Source of the DNA: an uncultured Hyphomicrobiales bacterium
GTDB lineage: Bacteria; Pseudomonadota; Alphaproteobacteria; Rhizobiales; Rhizobiaceae
DNA: 11,391 nt
NCBI GenBank assembly: GCA_943914405.1
Contig: CALUBX010000148.1
Location: 1 to 11,391 of the forward strand
Direction of reading: 5' to 3'
The notes below the pieces were generated by a model that worked only from the letters and a program-made list of their open reading frames with translations, made no database searches and had not been told where the DNA came from. The translations under genes were made by a program, and so were the position numbers. Shown here in pieces: positions 1-6,716 of this stretch. How positions within the stretch are numbered: position 1 is the first letter of the stretch; the number at the start of each line of letters is the position of its first letter.

Positions 1-389
1 AGCCGACGCCGCCGGAGGTGACCGGCGAGTACCCGGCCATCCGCGAGGTCGCACCGGAGCCGGCCAAGCCCGCGCCCCGGCGCAGCGGCGGCCGGCGCAG
101 TCGCGGGAAGCTCCTGGCCCGCCGCCACCATGCGCTCCGACCAGCGATAGCTATCGACGTAATTAGGTTTGAAGCCGCTCCAGACCTGGGTCTGCCAGAG
201 GAAATTGCCGTAGAGCGCCGCAAGGATGATCAGCACCGCCAGGATCGGCCCCTTCACCACCCAATTGCGCTGGCGGTACCAGCCATGGGCTGCCAGGAAG
301 GGCCAGACCAGCCATGCGACGAGAAGTCCGATGCCCCTGCCGGCCATCTGGCCGAGCCTTTGGAAAAAGGCGGTCACGCGGTCGGGCAT
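1..389 (-). CDS. DUF2333-like inner-membrane protein (partial, C-terminus outside window)
   Basis: The minus-strand frame opens with ATG at 389, preceded by AGGAG seven bases upstream, and stays open to the window edge (129 codons visible). The N-terminus has a short amphipathic stretch, then a hydrophobic segment (about residues 20-34), a basic loop (WYRQRNWVVK, 37-46) and a clear transmembrane helix at about 48-65. After it comes a W-Q-T-Q-V-W motif (65-70) and a periplasmic-looking start, FKPNYVDSY. This single anchor followed by WQTQVW and an Asn/Asp-Tyr segment is what I remember from the rhizobial members of DUF2333, a membrane-anchored family of unknown function. From about residue 95 the sequence becomes an Ala/Pro/Arg-rich linker, and all three minus frames are open there, so the last 30 codons of the visible part are uncertain. 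It is the last of three minus-strand genes, 126 bases from the next gene upstream. Confidence 0.68.
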   Translation of the reverse strand, partial: MPDRVTAFFQRLGQMAGRGIGLLVAWLVWPFLAAHGWYRQRNWVVKGPILAVLIILAALYGNFLWQTQVWSGFKPNYVDSYRWSERMVAAGQELPATAPAAAAPGRGLGRLRCDLADGRVLAGHLRRRR

Positions 390-515
390 CGCTGTCTCCT
401 GTCAAGCGGCGGGTTTCTCCTGCACAGATATGGGCTCGCGAGAGCCAGCACAACAGGCGCCGGCTGCGGCTCAAGGTCCCGACTGCACAATATGGCTTTC
501 AAGCGGGTACCGGGA

Positions 516-1457
516 TCACCTGACCTCGGCAGAAGCCGGTGCGCCCGGTGCCGCCTGAGAAGCCGCGTCCCTGGAGGGGAATTCCACGAGCGGCGCGTGG
601 GCTGGGAACGCCCCGAAGAATGCCGCATCCGCATGCGCCCGCAACCGATCCAGATCGGCTCCGATCAGGCGCCCGCTCCGAAACCTGTCGCAGGCATCTT
701 CCAGATAGGCCAGCCGGGAAAGATCGGTCTCGGCAGCCGGCTGCTCGCGGTAAAGGTCGGCCACCACACGGTAGACGATCAGCAATTCCTCTGTTTCCAC
801 CGAGAGCTTATGCAGAAAGATGCTGCAGAGGGCGACACGGGCGTTCATCGTCTTGGCGAGGTTTCCGAACAGCCGCATGGCATCCTCCACCGTGCCGACG
901 GCCTCCGCTCGCCCCGCCGCATCGGGTGCGCTCTCCAAGTGCTCCAGCAGATCCGACCGATACTGCGCCAGGAGGACGAGATCCGACTCGGAGCGACGCC
1001 GCTCATCCTGGAGCCGCTGCCTTGTCGTGGTCAGCAGGCCATAAAGCGCATCCGCTTGCCGTGACAGACGCCCGAGACTATCGAGGCTCGAAAGTCTTTC
1101 CCATCGGCGGCGGGTCAGCCGACGCTGCGAGGCTGGAGAAAATCGACCGAGAAGCCGTTCCATGCCGCTCGGCTGGTCACGGCGGTCAAGCGCGGCCCGG
1201 TGGCCTTGCACCGCATCGGCAAGCGCTATCATCTCGGCGGCCAGAGCCTCGGCCACCCTTCGCCAGGAATGGGCGTCGCTGCGCTGCCGTTCCCGTTCGG
1301 CATCCAACACCTCCTCCTGCGGAAGCCGCCTATCCTGGATCGTCTGTGAGAGAAGCGTGCGGGAGGCGCCCAGCGACGACCACATGGCTGCGATCTGCCG
1401 ACCGATTTCCTCATGCCGCTGGTTGAACCCGGTATTCGCCGAACCTTTGTGCACCAC
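516..1457 (-). CDS. Hypothetical protein, mostly helical, Arg/Glu/Leu-rich
   Basis: I do not recognise this family. The frame reads to a TGA at 516-518. The first possible start is a TTG at 1550, but it has no ribosome binding site, and the codons from 1550 to 1458 have only about half G/C at third positions, against more than three quarters just downstream. I therefore prefer GTG at 1457, preceded by GAGGGG six bases upstream, giving 313 residues (344 from 1550). There is no signal peptide and no convincing membrane segment. The sequence is dominated by charged, Leu-rich stretches expected to form long helices, for example from RQIAAMWSSL onward through repeated Glu/Arg-rich runs, and again around LLIVYRVVADLYREQ near the C-terminus. 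The tail is Ala/Pro-rich. I see no catalytic motif. It follows tdk on the same strand and could be cotranscribed with it. Confidence 0.72.
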   Translation of the reverse strand: MVHKGSANTGFNQRHEEIGRQIAAMWSSLGASRTLLSQTIQDRRLPQEEVLDAERERQRSDAHSWRRVAEALAAEMIALADAVQGHRAALDRRDQPSGMERLLGRFSPASQRRLTRRRWERLSSLDSLGRLSRQADALYGLLTTTRQRLQDERRRSESDLVLLAQYRSDLLEHLESAPDAAGRAEAVGTVEDAMRLFGNLAKTMNARVALCSIFLHKLSVETEELLIVYRVVADLYREQPAAETDLSRLAYLEDACDRFRSGRLIGADLDRLRAHADAAFFGAFPAHAPLVEFPSRDAASQAAPGAPASAEVR

Positions 1458-1588
1458 GCCTATCCCCTCGCCGATAAGGGACAGAAGATAGCGCGGTGCC
1501 GAAAATACTCCACGGGCAGTCGCTGTTTCTGAAGAGCCCGCCTCTATCAACTCAGCCGCGGCTCAAGTACCAGGCGCTGGGAACAGCC

Positions 1589-2185
1589 TCACATGTCAGG
1601 AACAGCGTCGCATCTCATCTGTGCCTCCCAATGGCGCCGGCACAGCGAGACATATTTCTCATTGCCCCCGACCTCCACCTGCGCGCCCTCGCGTACCAGC
1701 CGTCCCTCCTCGTCCAGGCGCACAACCATGGTCGCTTTCCTGCCGCAGAAGCAGATCGTCCGCACCTCGCGCAGCTCGTCTGCAATGGCGAGAAGCTCCA
1801 GCGACCCCGGAAAAAGCTTGCCCTGAAAATCCGTCCGCAACCCATAGGCCATCACGGGTATGCTGAGCCGGTCCGACACCCGGGCCAGCTGCCAGACTTG
1901 CTCTGCCGAAAGAAACTGCGCCTCGTCCACGAAGACGCAAGCGATCGACTCTTCGCCATGCATCGCGCCGATCGCCGCCAGGAGATCGTCATCACCGCCG
2001 AAGGGAATGGCGTCCGAGGCCAACCCGATGCGCGATGAAACCCGACCGACACCGGCACGATCGTCGAGCGCCGCCGTGAAGATCACGGTGCGCATGCCAC
2101 GCTCCTGATAATTGTAGGATGCCTGCAGCAGCAACGTCGATTTGCCGGCATTCATGGTGGCATAGTGGAAGTAGAGCTTGGCCAT
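1589..2185 (-). CDS. tdk: Thymidine kinase (type II)
   Basis: This cytoplasmic salvage enzyme phosphorylates thymidine to dTMP using ATP. The 198-residue product has the usual length of bacterial type II thymidine kinases. It opens MAKLYFHYATMNAGKST, which contains the P-loop (residues 11-17), followed by a lasso-type Q-rich segment. DEAQF at 87-91 supplies the Mg-binding Asp and the catalytic Glu (E88). The zinc-binding lid is represented by C145, C147, C182 and H185, with the signature G-G-N-E-K-Y between them. The ATG at 2185 is preceded by AGAAAGG five bases upstream. An open frame continues further upstream to 2560, but it has no homology and would run through the promoter of the divergent choX gene, so the longer start is rejected. 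It is divergent from choX and is followed on the same strand by the hypothetical gene at 516-1457. Confidence 0.95.
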   Translation of the reverse strand: MAKLYFHYATMNAGKSTLLLQASYNYQERGMRTVIFTAALDDRAGVGRVSSRIGLASDAIPFGGDDDLLAAIGAMHGEESIACVFVDEAQFLSAEQVWQLARVSDRLSIPVMAYGLRTDFQGKLFPGSLELLAIADELREVRTICFCGRKATMVVRLDEEGRLVREGAQVEVGGNEKYVSLCRRHWEAQMRCDAVPDM

Positions 2186-2257
2186 GCGGCCTTTCTGGTG
2201 CGCAACCCGCCGCAGGGGAAGCGTCCACCGGGGAATAACCACAGAAAACTGGATGGG

Positions 2258-2270
2258 GAGACGTCGTCTC
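2258..2270. promoter_or_regulatory. Perfect 13-bp inverted repeat, possible operator
   Basis: GAGACG-T-CGTCTC is a perfect dyad with a single central base, lying in the divergent tdk/choX intergenic region about 82 bases upstream of the proposed choX -35 box. Its size and symmetry suit binding by a dimeric repressor or activator. No regulator is identified from the sequence, and a 6-base arm can occur by chance. Confidence 0.3.
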
Positions 2271-2271
2271 A

Positions 2272-2292
2272 GCTGCCTGATTTTTCGGCAGC
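2272..2292. promoter_or_regulatory. Inverted repeat (6-bp arms, 9-base spacer) in tdk/choX region
   Basis: GCTGCC at 2272-2277 and GGCAGC at 2287-2292 flank TGATTTTTC. It directly abuts the 13-bp dyad at 2258-2270, so two symmetric elements lie side by side in this divergent region. It could be an operator or a small hairpin in a 5' leader. I cannot tell which gene it serves. Confidence 0.25.
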
Positions 2293-2351
2293 GCCGGTAA
2301 AGTGTCAAAATGTCGCAAATGCCCCCCTGGCTGCGGCGCGATTGCGCACGC

Positions 2352-2379
2352 TTGCCTGTTCGGGAGAGATATTGATAAT
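2352..2379 (+). promoter_or_regulatory. Candidate sigma70-type promoter of choXWV
   Basis: TTGCCT (2352-2357) and GATAAT (2374-2379) are separated by 16 bases. They would place the transcription start near 2386, about 23 bases before the choX ATG at 2409. The leader then contains CGGGAG, a reasonable ribosome binding site, ending about seven bases before the ATG. Confidence 0.5.
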
Positions 2380-2408
2380 GGCCGGGAACATAATAACGGG
2401 AGCATATC

Positions 2409-3362
2409 ATGCGCATCGCCTCTCCGCTGAAGACCGTCCTTGCCTTCTCCGCCTCCTTGCTGGTCCTCGCGGGCACGGCGGCCGCCGCCGAGCCTGAAAG
2501 CTGCGGCACGGTGCGCTTCTCCGATGTCGGCTGGACCGATATCACCGCGACGACGGCCACCGCTTCGGTGCTGCTGAAGGCGCTCGGCTATGAAACCGAC
2601 ATCAAGGTCCTGTCGGTGCCGGTCACCTATTCCTCGCTGAAGAACAAGGACATCGACGTCTTCCTCGGCAACTGGATGCCGACTCAGGAAGCGGATGTCC
2701 GCCCCTTCCTCGCCGACAAGAGCGTCGAATCCTTCGGTCCCAACCTGGTTGGCGCGAAGTACACGCTTGCGACCAATGCCAAGGGTGCCGAGCTCGGCAT
2801 CAAGGACTTCAAGGACATCGCCGCCAAGAAGGATGCGCTGGAAGGCAAGATCTACGGCATCGAGCCCGGCAATGACGGCAACCGCCTGATCCTTGGCATG
2901 ATCGACAAGGACAGCTTCGGCCTCAAGGGCTTCGAGGTCGTCGAATCCTCCGAACAGGGCATGCTCGCGCAGGTCGCCCGGGCCGAAAAAGCCGATCAGC
3001 CGGTGGTCTTCCTCGGTTGGGAACCGCATCCGATGAACGCGAACTTCAAGCTCACCTATTTGACCGGCGGCGACGATGTCTTCGGCCCGAACTTCGGCGG
3101 CGCCGAGGTCTATACGAATGTGCGCGCGGGCTACACGCAGGAATGCCCGAATGTCGGCACCTTCATCAAGAACCTGAAGTTCTCCCTGCCGATGGAAAAC
3201 CAGATCATGGGCGGGATTCTGAATGATGGCGACGAGCCGGAAGCGGCCGCCACAAAATGGCTCAAGGCCAATGGTTCGGCTATCGAACCTTGGCTCGCCG
3301 GTGTCACCACCAAGGACGGCAAGCCCGGCGCGGCTGCCGTCAAGGCGAAGCTGGGCCTGTAA
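2409..3362 (+). CDS. choX: Choline ABC transporter, periplasmic choline-binding protein ChoX
   Basis: This is the secreted solute-binding protein of a type I choline importer of the OpuAC/ProX class. The 317-residue precursor has a signal peptide ending near AGTAAAA (cleavage about residue 27). The known ligand cage of Sinorhizobium ChoX is fully present: aromatic residues W42 (in VGWTD), W89 (GNWMP), Y118 (AKYTL) and W204 (LGWEPHPMN), with D44 and the N155-D156 pair. From memory these match the published W43/W90/Y119/W205/D45 set with an offset of one. That cage binds the trimethylammonium head by cation-pi contacts, so choline (possibly acetylcholine) is the expected ligand. The gene is first in choXWV, with its own promoter and a hairpin after the stop codon. 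Such a layout commonly gives more binding protein than permease. Confidence 0.95.
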   Translation: MRIASPLKTVLAFSASLLVLAGTAAAAEPESCGTVRFSDVGWTDITATTATASVLLKALGYETDIKVLSVPVTYSSLKNKDIDVFLGNWMPTQEADVRPFLADKSVESFGPNLVGAKYTLATNAKGAELGIKDFKDIAAKKDALEGKIYGIEPGNDGNRLILGMIDKDSFGLKGFEVVESSEQGMLAQVARAEKADQPVVFLGWEPHPMNANFKLTYLTGGDDVFGPNFGGAEVYTNVRAGYTQECPNVGTFIKNLKFSLPMENQIMGGILNDGDEPEAAATKWLKANGSAIEPWLAGVTTKDGKPGAAAVKAKLGL

Positions 3363-3378
3363 TATACGCTGGTCGTGA

Positions 3379-3408
3379 CGAAGGGCCGGTTGTCCGGCCT
3401 TTCGTTTT
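3379..3408 (+). terminator. Strong hairpin with T-run between choX and choW (partial terminator)
   Basis: CGAAGGGCCGG (3379-3389) pairs with CCGGCCTTTCG (3394-3404) around a TTGT loop, with one G-U wobble, followed by TTTT at 3405-3408. An A-T pair can extend the stem at its base. It looks like an intrinsic terminator, but it lies within an evident operon 17 bases after choX stops. It therefore probably attenuates transcription into choWV and protects the choX mRNA 3' end. Confidence 0.75.
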
Positions 3409-3447
3409 CATGCTTGAGATTTTTATCCCAACAGGCAGGCAAGACAC

Positions 3448-4311
3448 GTGAACTGGCTTCCGGAATGGCTCGCGGATTCGACCGGCAAACTGCGCCTCGG
3501 CAACTGGGCCAAGGATGTCGTGGATTGGCTGACCACCCATGCCGACTGGTTCTTCGACTGGCTGTCGGCGGTGCTGTCGGCCGTCATCAACGCGCTCCTC
3601 CTCGTTCTGCAGTGGCCGAACGCCTTCGCGCTGATCGCGGTCCTGACGGCGCTGGCCTGGTTTCTGCGCCGGTCGATCGGCATCGCGGCCTTCACCGGCA
3701 TCGGCCTTCTGCTCATCTATAACCAGGGCTACTGGAAGGAGACGACGGAAACGCTGGCGCTCGTCCTCGCCGCCACCGCCGTCTGTATGCTGGTCGGCAT
3801 TCCGCTTGGTATCGCCTCGGCCCGGCGCCCCTGGCTCTACGAGTTTCTGAGGCCGATCCTCGACCTGATGCAGACGATCCCCACCTTCGTCTACCTCATC
3901 CCGGCGCTGATCCTGTTCGGCCTCGGCATGGTGCCCGGCCTGATCGCGACCGTCATCTTCGCCATCCCGGCGCCTGTTCGCCTGACGCGGCTCGGCATCA
4001 TCTCGACACCCGAGGCTCTGACGGAAGCCGCAATCGCCTTCGGCGCCACGCAGTCGCAGGTGCTGCGCAAGGTGGAGCTCCCCTACGCCATGCCGCAGAT
4101 CATGGCGGGCCTGACCCAGACGATCATGCTGTCCCTGTCCATGGTGGTGATCGCCGCGCTGGTCGGCGCCCCGGGTCTGGGCGTGCCGGTCGTGCGCGCC
4201 CTCAACACGGTCAATATCGCACGCGGCTTTGATGCCGGCTTCTGCATCGTGATCCTTGCCATCATCCTGGACAGGATGTTCCGCACCGCCGAACCGGGGA
4301 AGAAGTCATGA
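3448..4311 (+). CDS. choW: Choline ABC transporter, permease ChoW
   Basis: This inner-membrane permease is expected to form the homodimeric channel of the choline importer. The 287-residue protein has an N-terminal Trp-rich amphipathic region (NWLPEWLADSTGKLRLGNW), then several hydrophobic segments (about residues 45-65, 70-90, 100-122, 135-165, 215-240 and 260-278). The binding-protein-dependent permease EAA signature is intact: E193-A-A, G199, then V-E-L-P at 209-212, which docks on the ATPase ChoV. The start is GTG at 3448, with AGGCAGG about eight bases upstream. No in-frame ATG fits the family N-terminus better. Its stop codon overlaps the choV start in ATGA (4308-4311), which implies translational coupling. 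Family knowledge (ProW/OpuAB, Sinorhizobium ChoW) and the position between choX and choV make the assignment firm. Confidence 0.94.
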   Translation: MNWLPEWLADSTGKLRLGNWAKDVVDWLTTHADWFFDWLSAVLSAVINALLLVLQWPNAFALIAVLTALAWFLRRSIGIAAFTGIGLLLIYNQGYWKETTETLALVLAATAVCMLVGIPLGIASARRPWLYEFLRPILDLMQTIPTFVYLIPALILFGLGMVPGLIATVIFAIPAPVRLTRLGIISTPEALTEAAIAFGATQSQVLRKVELPYAMPQIMAGLTQTIMLSLSMVVIAALVGAPGLGVPVVRALNTVNIARGFDAGFCIVILAIILDRMFRTAEPGKKS

Positions 4312-5366
4312 GTGACGCCGTCATCTTCGGTAATGTCGACATCGTCTTCGGGGATCGGCCAGAGCGCGCCGTTGCGTTGATCGACCAGGGCCGCACCCGC
4401 GACGAGATCGCCGCCGAAACCGGCATCGTCCTTGGGGTCGCCAACGCATCGCTGGCGATCCGCGAGGGTGAGATCCTCGTGCTCATGGGCCTGTCCGGTT
4501 CCGGAAAATCGACGCTGCTGAGAGCGGTCAACGGCCTGGCTCCGGTGGTGCGGGGCAGCGTCACCGTTGCAACCAGCTCCGGCCCGGTCGATCCCTATAA
4601 GGCGAGTGCCAAGAGCCTGCGCGATCTTCGCATGCATACGGTCTCGATGGTCTTCCAGCAGTTCGGCCTCCTGCCCTGGCGCACGGTCGCCGACAATGTC
4701 GGCTTCGGGCTCGAACTGGCTGGCGTCGCCGAGGCCGAGCGCCGCAAGCGGATCGCCGAACAGCTGGAACTGGTGAACCTGACGAAATGGGCGGATCGGA
4801 AGGTCGGCGAACTCTCGGGCGGCATGCAGCAACGTGTCGGCCTCGCCCGCGCCTTCGCCACGGGTGCACCCATTCTGCTGATGGACGAGCCGTTTTCCGC
4901 GCTCGACCCGCTGATCCGCACCCGCCTGCAGGACGAGTTGCTCGAATTCCAGCGGCGTCTCAAGAAGACGATCCTCTTCGTCAGCCACGACCTCGACGAA
5001 GCCTTCCGGATCGGCAACCGCATTGCCATCATGGAAGGCGGGCGGATCGTCCAGTGCGGAACGCCGCAGGAGATCGTTCGCGAACCGGCCGACAACTACG
5101 TCGCCGATTTCGTGCAGCACCTCAACCCGATCACGATGTTGACCGCCGGCGACGTGATGCGCCCGGGAGTGCAGGGCGCGGCCGCATCCGCATCCGTGGC
5201 AGGCACGGCTCGCGGCGACACGCCTCTTGTCGATATCCTCGACGCATTATCGCGGCAACCGGGCTCGATCGCCGTGGTCGACAACGGCGCGGTCGTGGGC
5301 ACGATTTCCTCCGATGACGTGATTGCAGGGCTTACCCGCCATCGGCGGCGTGCTCCAGCCGCGTAG
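4308..5366 (+). CDS. choV: Choline ABC transporter, ATP-binding protein ChoV
   Basis: This is the cytoplasmic ATPase that energises choline uptake through ChoW. The 352-residue sequence has the ABC elements in order: a ProV-type N-terminal extension (residues 1-45), Walker A GLSGSGKST (61-69), Q-loop at Q117-Q118 (MVFQQFGLLPWRTV), signature LSGGMQQR (169-176), Walker B ILLMDEP (189-195), D-loop SALD (197-200) and H-loop H227. Beyond about residue 280 is a short C-terminal extension that includes IAVVDNGAVVGTISSDDVI, the typical core of one CBS motif. In the related ProV/OpuAA ATPases, CBS modules regulate transport by ionic strength or nucleotide. Here only one recognisable CBS-like half is visible, so that role is uncertain. 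The ATG overlaps the choW stop by four bases. No clear terminator follows the stop at 5364-5366. Confidence 0.94.
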   Translation: MSDAVIFGNVDIVFGDRPERAVALIDQGRTRDEIAAETGIVLGVANASLAIREGEILVLMGLSGSGKSTLLRAVNGLAPVVRGSVTVATSSGPVDPYKASAKSLRDLRMHTVSMVFQQFGLLPWRTVADNVGFGLELAGVAEAERRKRIAEQLELVNLTKWADRKVGELSGGMQQRVGLARAFATGAPILLMDEPFSALDPLIRTRLQDELLEFQRRLKKTILFVSHDLDEAFRIGNRIAIMEGGRIVQCGTPQEIVREPADNYVADFVQHLNPITMLTAGDVMRPGVQGAAASASVAGTARGDTPLVDILDALSRQPGSIAVVDNGAVVGTISSDDVIAGLTRHRRRAPAA

Positions 5367-5470
5367 TTCACCATATGCAAAAATCGTGAAGTGGAGCGCC
5401 GGGCTCTCCTTTCGCATTCATGAACGACATGCTAACCGTCCTTGGCTCTCAACGGCAAGAAACGGCGTCA

Positions 5471-6217
5471 ATGGCGGACAAGCCCCAGGTTCTGCGGGAA
5501 ACGGATGATGAAGCGCGCACCACTGCGCGCATTCTCGTCCGCAGCGCGCGCTATATGGCGATCGCCGTCATCGACCCCGACACCGGCTATCCGTCTGCAA
5601 GCCGCGCGCTCACAGGGACAGACTTGGACGGGACGCCGGTCATCCTCGTTTCAGAACTTTCCGCGCATACCAAAGCGCTTCTGTCCGATGCTCGATGCTC
5701 GCTTATGGCCGGCGAGCCCGGAAAAGGCGATCCGCTGGCGCATCCGCGGGTGACGGTGCAATGTAACGCTCAGCCCGTTGAGCGTGATAGCTCGGCACAC
5801 ACTCGCATCCGGCAGCGTTTCCTGGACCGGCATCCGAAGGCGGAACTCTACATTGATTTTCCCGACTTCCGCTTTTTCCGGCTTGCGCCGGTGGCGGCGT
5901 CGTTGAATGGCGGCTTCGGGCGGGCCTATGCTCTGCCGGGCAGTGATCTGCTGATTCCGAACCTCGTGCCGGATATTCTTGACAGCGGCGAGGAATGGGG
6001 TGCACTGCAAAAACGCTTGAAAACGATGACGGATGAGGCAAAGGATCTCGCCGGAAAACTCGGGGTTGCAGCGGATCGGCGATGGCGGTTCGCCGGGATT
6101 GATCCGGCTGGCGTCGATCTCATTGCCGGCAACGAGCAGCACAGGCACGAATTTGGTAGCTTGTGCTATTCGGCGCAGGATGCGGAGGATTATATTTCCA
6201 AGTTAGCTAATGTGTGA
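5471..6217 (+). CDS. HugZ/pyridoxamine 5'-phosphate oxidase-like FMN-type split-barrel protein
   Basis: The 248-residue product starting MADKPQVLRETDDEA aligns by eye with the rhizobial HugZ-family proteins, which join a pyridoxamine-oxidase-like split barrel to a C-terminal DUF2470 domain. The barrel spans about residues 15-160. It has the conserved strings TDLDGTPVILVSELSAHTKAL (50-70), GEPGKGDPLAHPR (81-93), RHPKAELYIDFPDF (120-133) and SLNGGFGRAY (144-153). The tail holds WRFAGIDPAGVDL (205-217), typical of DUF2470. Family members such as HugZ and HutZ bind heme and help release its iron, but the usual His-Met-Asn-x-Asp-His motif of DUF2470 is absent here (residues 182-190 read RLKTMTDEA), so heme binding is not assured. 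The start at 5471 fits homologues. A longer frame begins at 5420, and neither start has a strong ribosome binding site. The 3' end is unusually A/T-rich. Confidence 0.8.
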   Translation: MADKPQVLRETDDEARTTARILVRSARYMAIAVIDPDTGYPSASRALTGTDLDGTPVILVSELSAHTKALLSDARCSLMAGEPGKGDPLAHPRVTVQCNAQPVERDSSAHTRIRQRFLDRHPKAELYIDFPDFRFFRLAPVAASLNGGFGRAYALPGSDLLIPNLVPDILDSGEEWGALQKRLKTMTDEAKDLAGKLGVAADRRWRFAGIDPAGVDLIAGNEQHRHEFGSLCYSAQDAEDYISKLANV

Positions 6218-6222
6218 TAGAG

Positions 6223-6245
6223 TATACCCTAAATCTAGGAATATA
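6223..6245. promoter_or_regulatory. Imperfect inverted repeat upstream of the NolR-like gene
   Basis: TATACCCTA (6223-6231) and TAGGAATATA (6236-6245) form an imperfect dyad with the perfect core CCTA-AATC-TAGG. It lies in the A/T-rich gap immediately after the HugZ-like gene and about 85 bases before the repressor start. It may be an operator. No regulator is known to me for this pattern. Confidence 0.25.
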
Positions 6246-6266
6246 ACTTCGTCCTGTATTGGCTTA

Positions 6267-6282
6267 TTTAGAAACGGACGAC
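6267..6282 (+). promoter_or_regulatory. Near match to a NolR box upstream of the NolR-like gene
   Basis: TTTAG-N9-AC is found here. The NolR consensus, as I recall it, is (A/T)TTAG-N9-A(T/A), so only the last base deviates. It lies about 47 bases before the proposed repressor start. NolR is reported to regulate its own gene in Sinorhizobium, so autoregulation would be expected, but a motif this loose is weak evidence alone. Confidence 0.3.
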
Positions 6283-6328
6283 ACGACGGCCTGGGCGTTG
6301 GGTCCAGGCTATGAGGGGAAATGAGCGA

Positions 6329-6652
6329 ATGGATACAATATCACTTTCTGAGCATTCGACAGCAGCAGCCAGCCTTTTATCCGCCATGGCAAATCCGAAG
6401 CGGTTGATGATCCTGTGCTGCCTGGTTCGCGGCGAGGTTCCAGTTGGCGCCCTGGCGTCGCAGGTAGGCCTCAGCCAGTCTGCCCTGTCGCAGCATCTGT
6501 CGAAGCTGCGTGCTCAGAAGCTTGTGAAGACACGACGCGACGCGCAAACCATCTACTATTCCAGCACGTCGGAATCAGTGCTGAAAGTCCTCGCGACCCT
6601 GGAAGACCTTTACTGCACCACGGGCGACGAAAAGCATTCCGCCGCGGCCTGA
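6329..6652 (+). CDS. NolR-like ArsR-family transcriptional repressor
   Basis: This 107-residue winged-helix protein is built like ArsR/SmtB regulators. AMANPKRLMILCCLVRGEVPVGALASQVGLSQSALSQHLSKLRAQ runs from the first helices through the recognition helix (about residues 47-62), and TRRDAQTIYYSS forms the beta wing (68-79). The helix-turn-helix and wing closely resemble what I remember of Sinorhizobium NolR, a metal-independent dimeric repressor of nodulation and other genes. The metal-binding ELCVC motif of true ArsR/SmtB sensors is replaced by EVPVG at 36-40, so metal sensing at that site is unlikely. ATG at 6329 is chosen because GAGGGGAA lies eight bases upstream. The in-frame ATG at 6311 has no such site. 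The gene is monocistronic by appearance, with a perfect terminator after it. Orthology to nolR, rather than to one of its rhizobial paralogues, is not proven. Confidence 0.87.
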   Translation: MDTISLSEHSTAAASLLSAMANPKRLMILCCLVRGEVPVGALASQVGLSQSALSQHLSKLRAQKLVKTRRDAQTIYYSSTSESVLKVLATLEDLYCTTGDEKHSAAA

Positions 6653-6670
6653 GATGACAGCGCTGACATG

Positions 6671-6690
6671 GCTGCCTCGGGGGAGGCAGC
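6671..6690 (+). terminator. Hairpin downstream of the NolR-like gene (no T-run)
   Basis: GCTGCCTC and GAGGCAGC form a perfect 8-bp stem around GGGG, 18 bases after the repressor stop. Only TTG follows, so it is a poor intrinsic terminator alone. It may act as an mRNA 3' stabiliser in front of the stronger terminator at 6717. Confidence 0.45.
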
Positions 6691-6716
6691 TTGTCGGCAA
6701 TCATGTAAGACATGAC

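Noticed and set aside
433..446. Small GGCTC-GCGA-GAGCC hairpin between the first two minus-strand genes
   Set aside because: The stem is only five base pairs with no T-run in either direction, too weak to call a terminator or regulatory site.
18..1426. Long plus-strand open frames (for example 348 and 295 codons) opposite the first minus-strand genes
   Set aside because: They are antisense to better-supported genes, have no recognisable motifs or ribosome binding sites, and show the Arg/Pro/Ala-rich composition typical of shadow frames in G/C-rich DNA.
1992..3029. 345-codon minus-strand frame opposite choX
   Set aside because: It lies antisense to choX, whose ligand-binding residues are all intact, and it would overlap tdk in another frame. 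No homology is apparent.
4083..5120. 345-codon minus-strand frame opposite choW/choV
   Set aside because: It is a shadow of two clear ABC transporter genes, arising from G/C third-position bias.
5367..5470. Possible operator TTCAC-N14-GTGAA after choV
   Set aside because: The arms are five bases with a long spacer, and no convincing promoter elements are nearby, so chance is a sufficient explanation.
5762..5768. TGTAACG inside the HugZ-like gene, resembling the ECF -35 element
   Set aside because: The last base differs, it lies within a coding region, and no suitable -10 or downstream start was seen.
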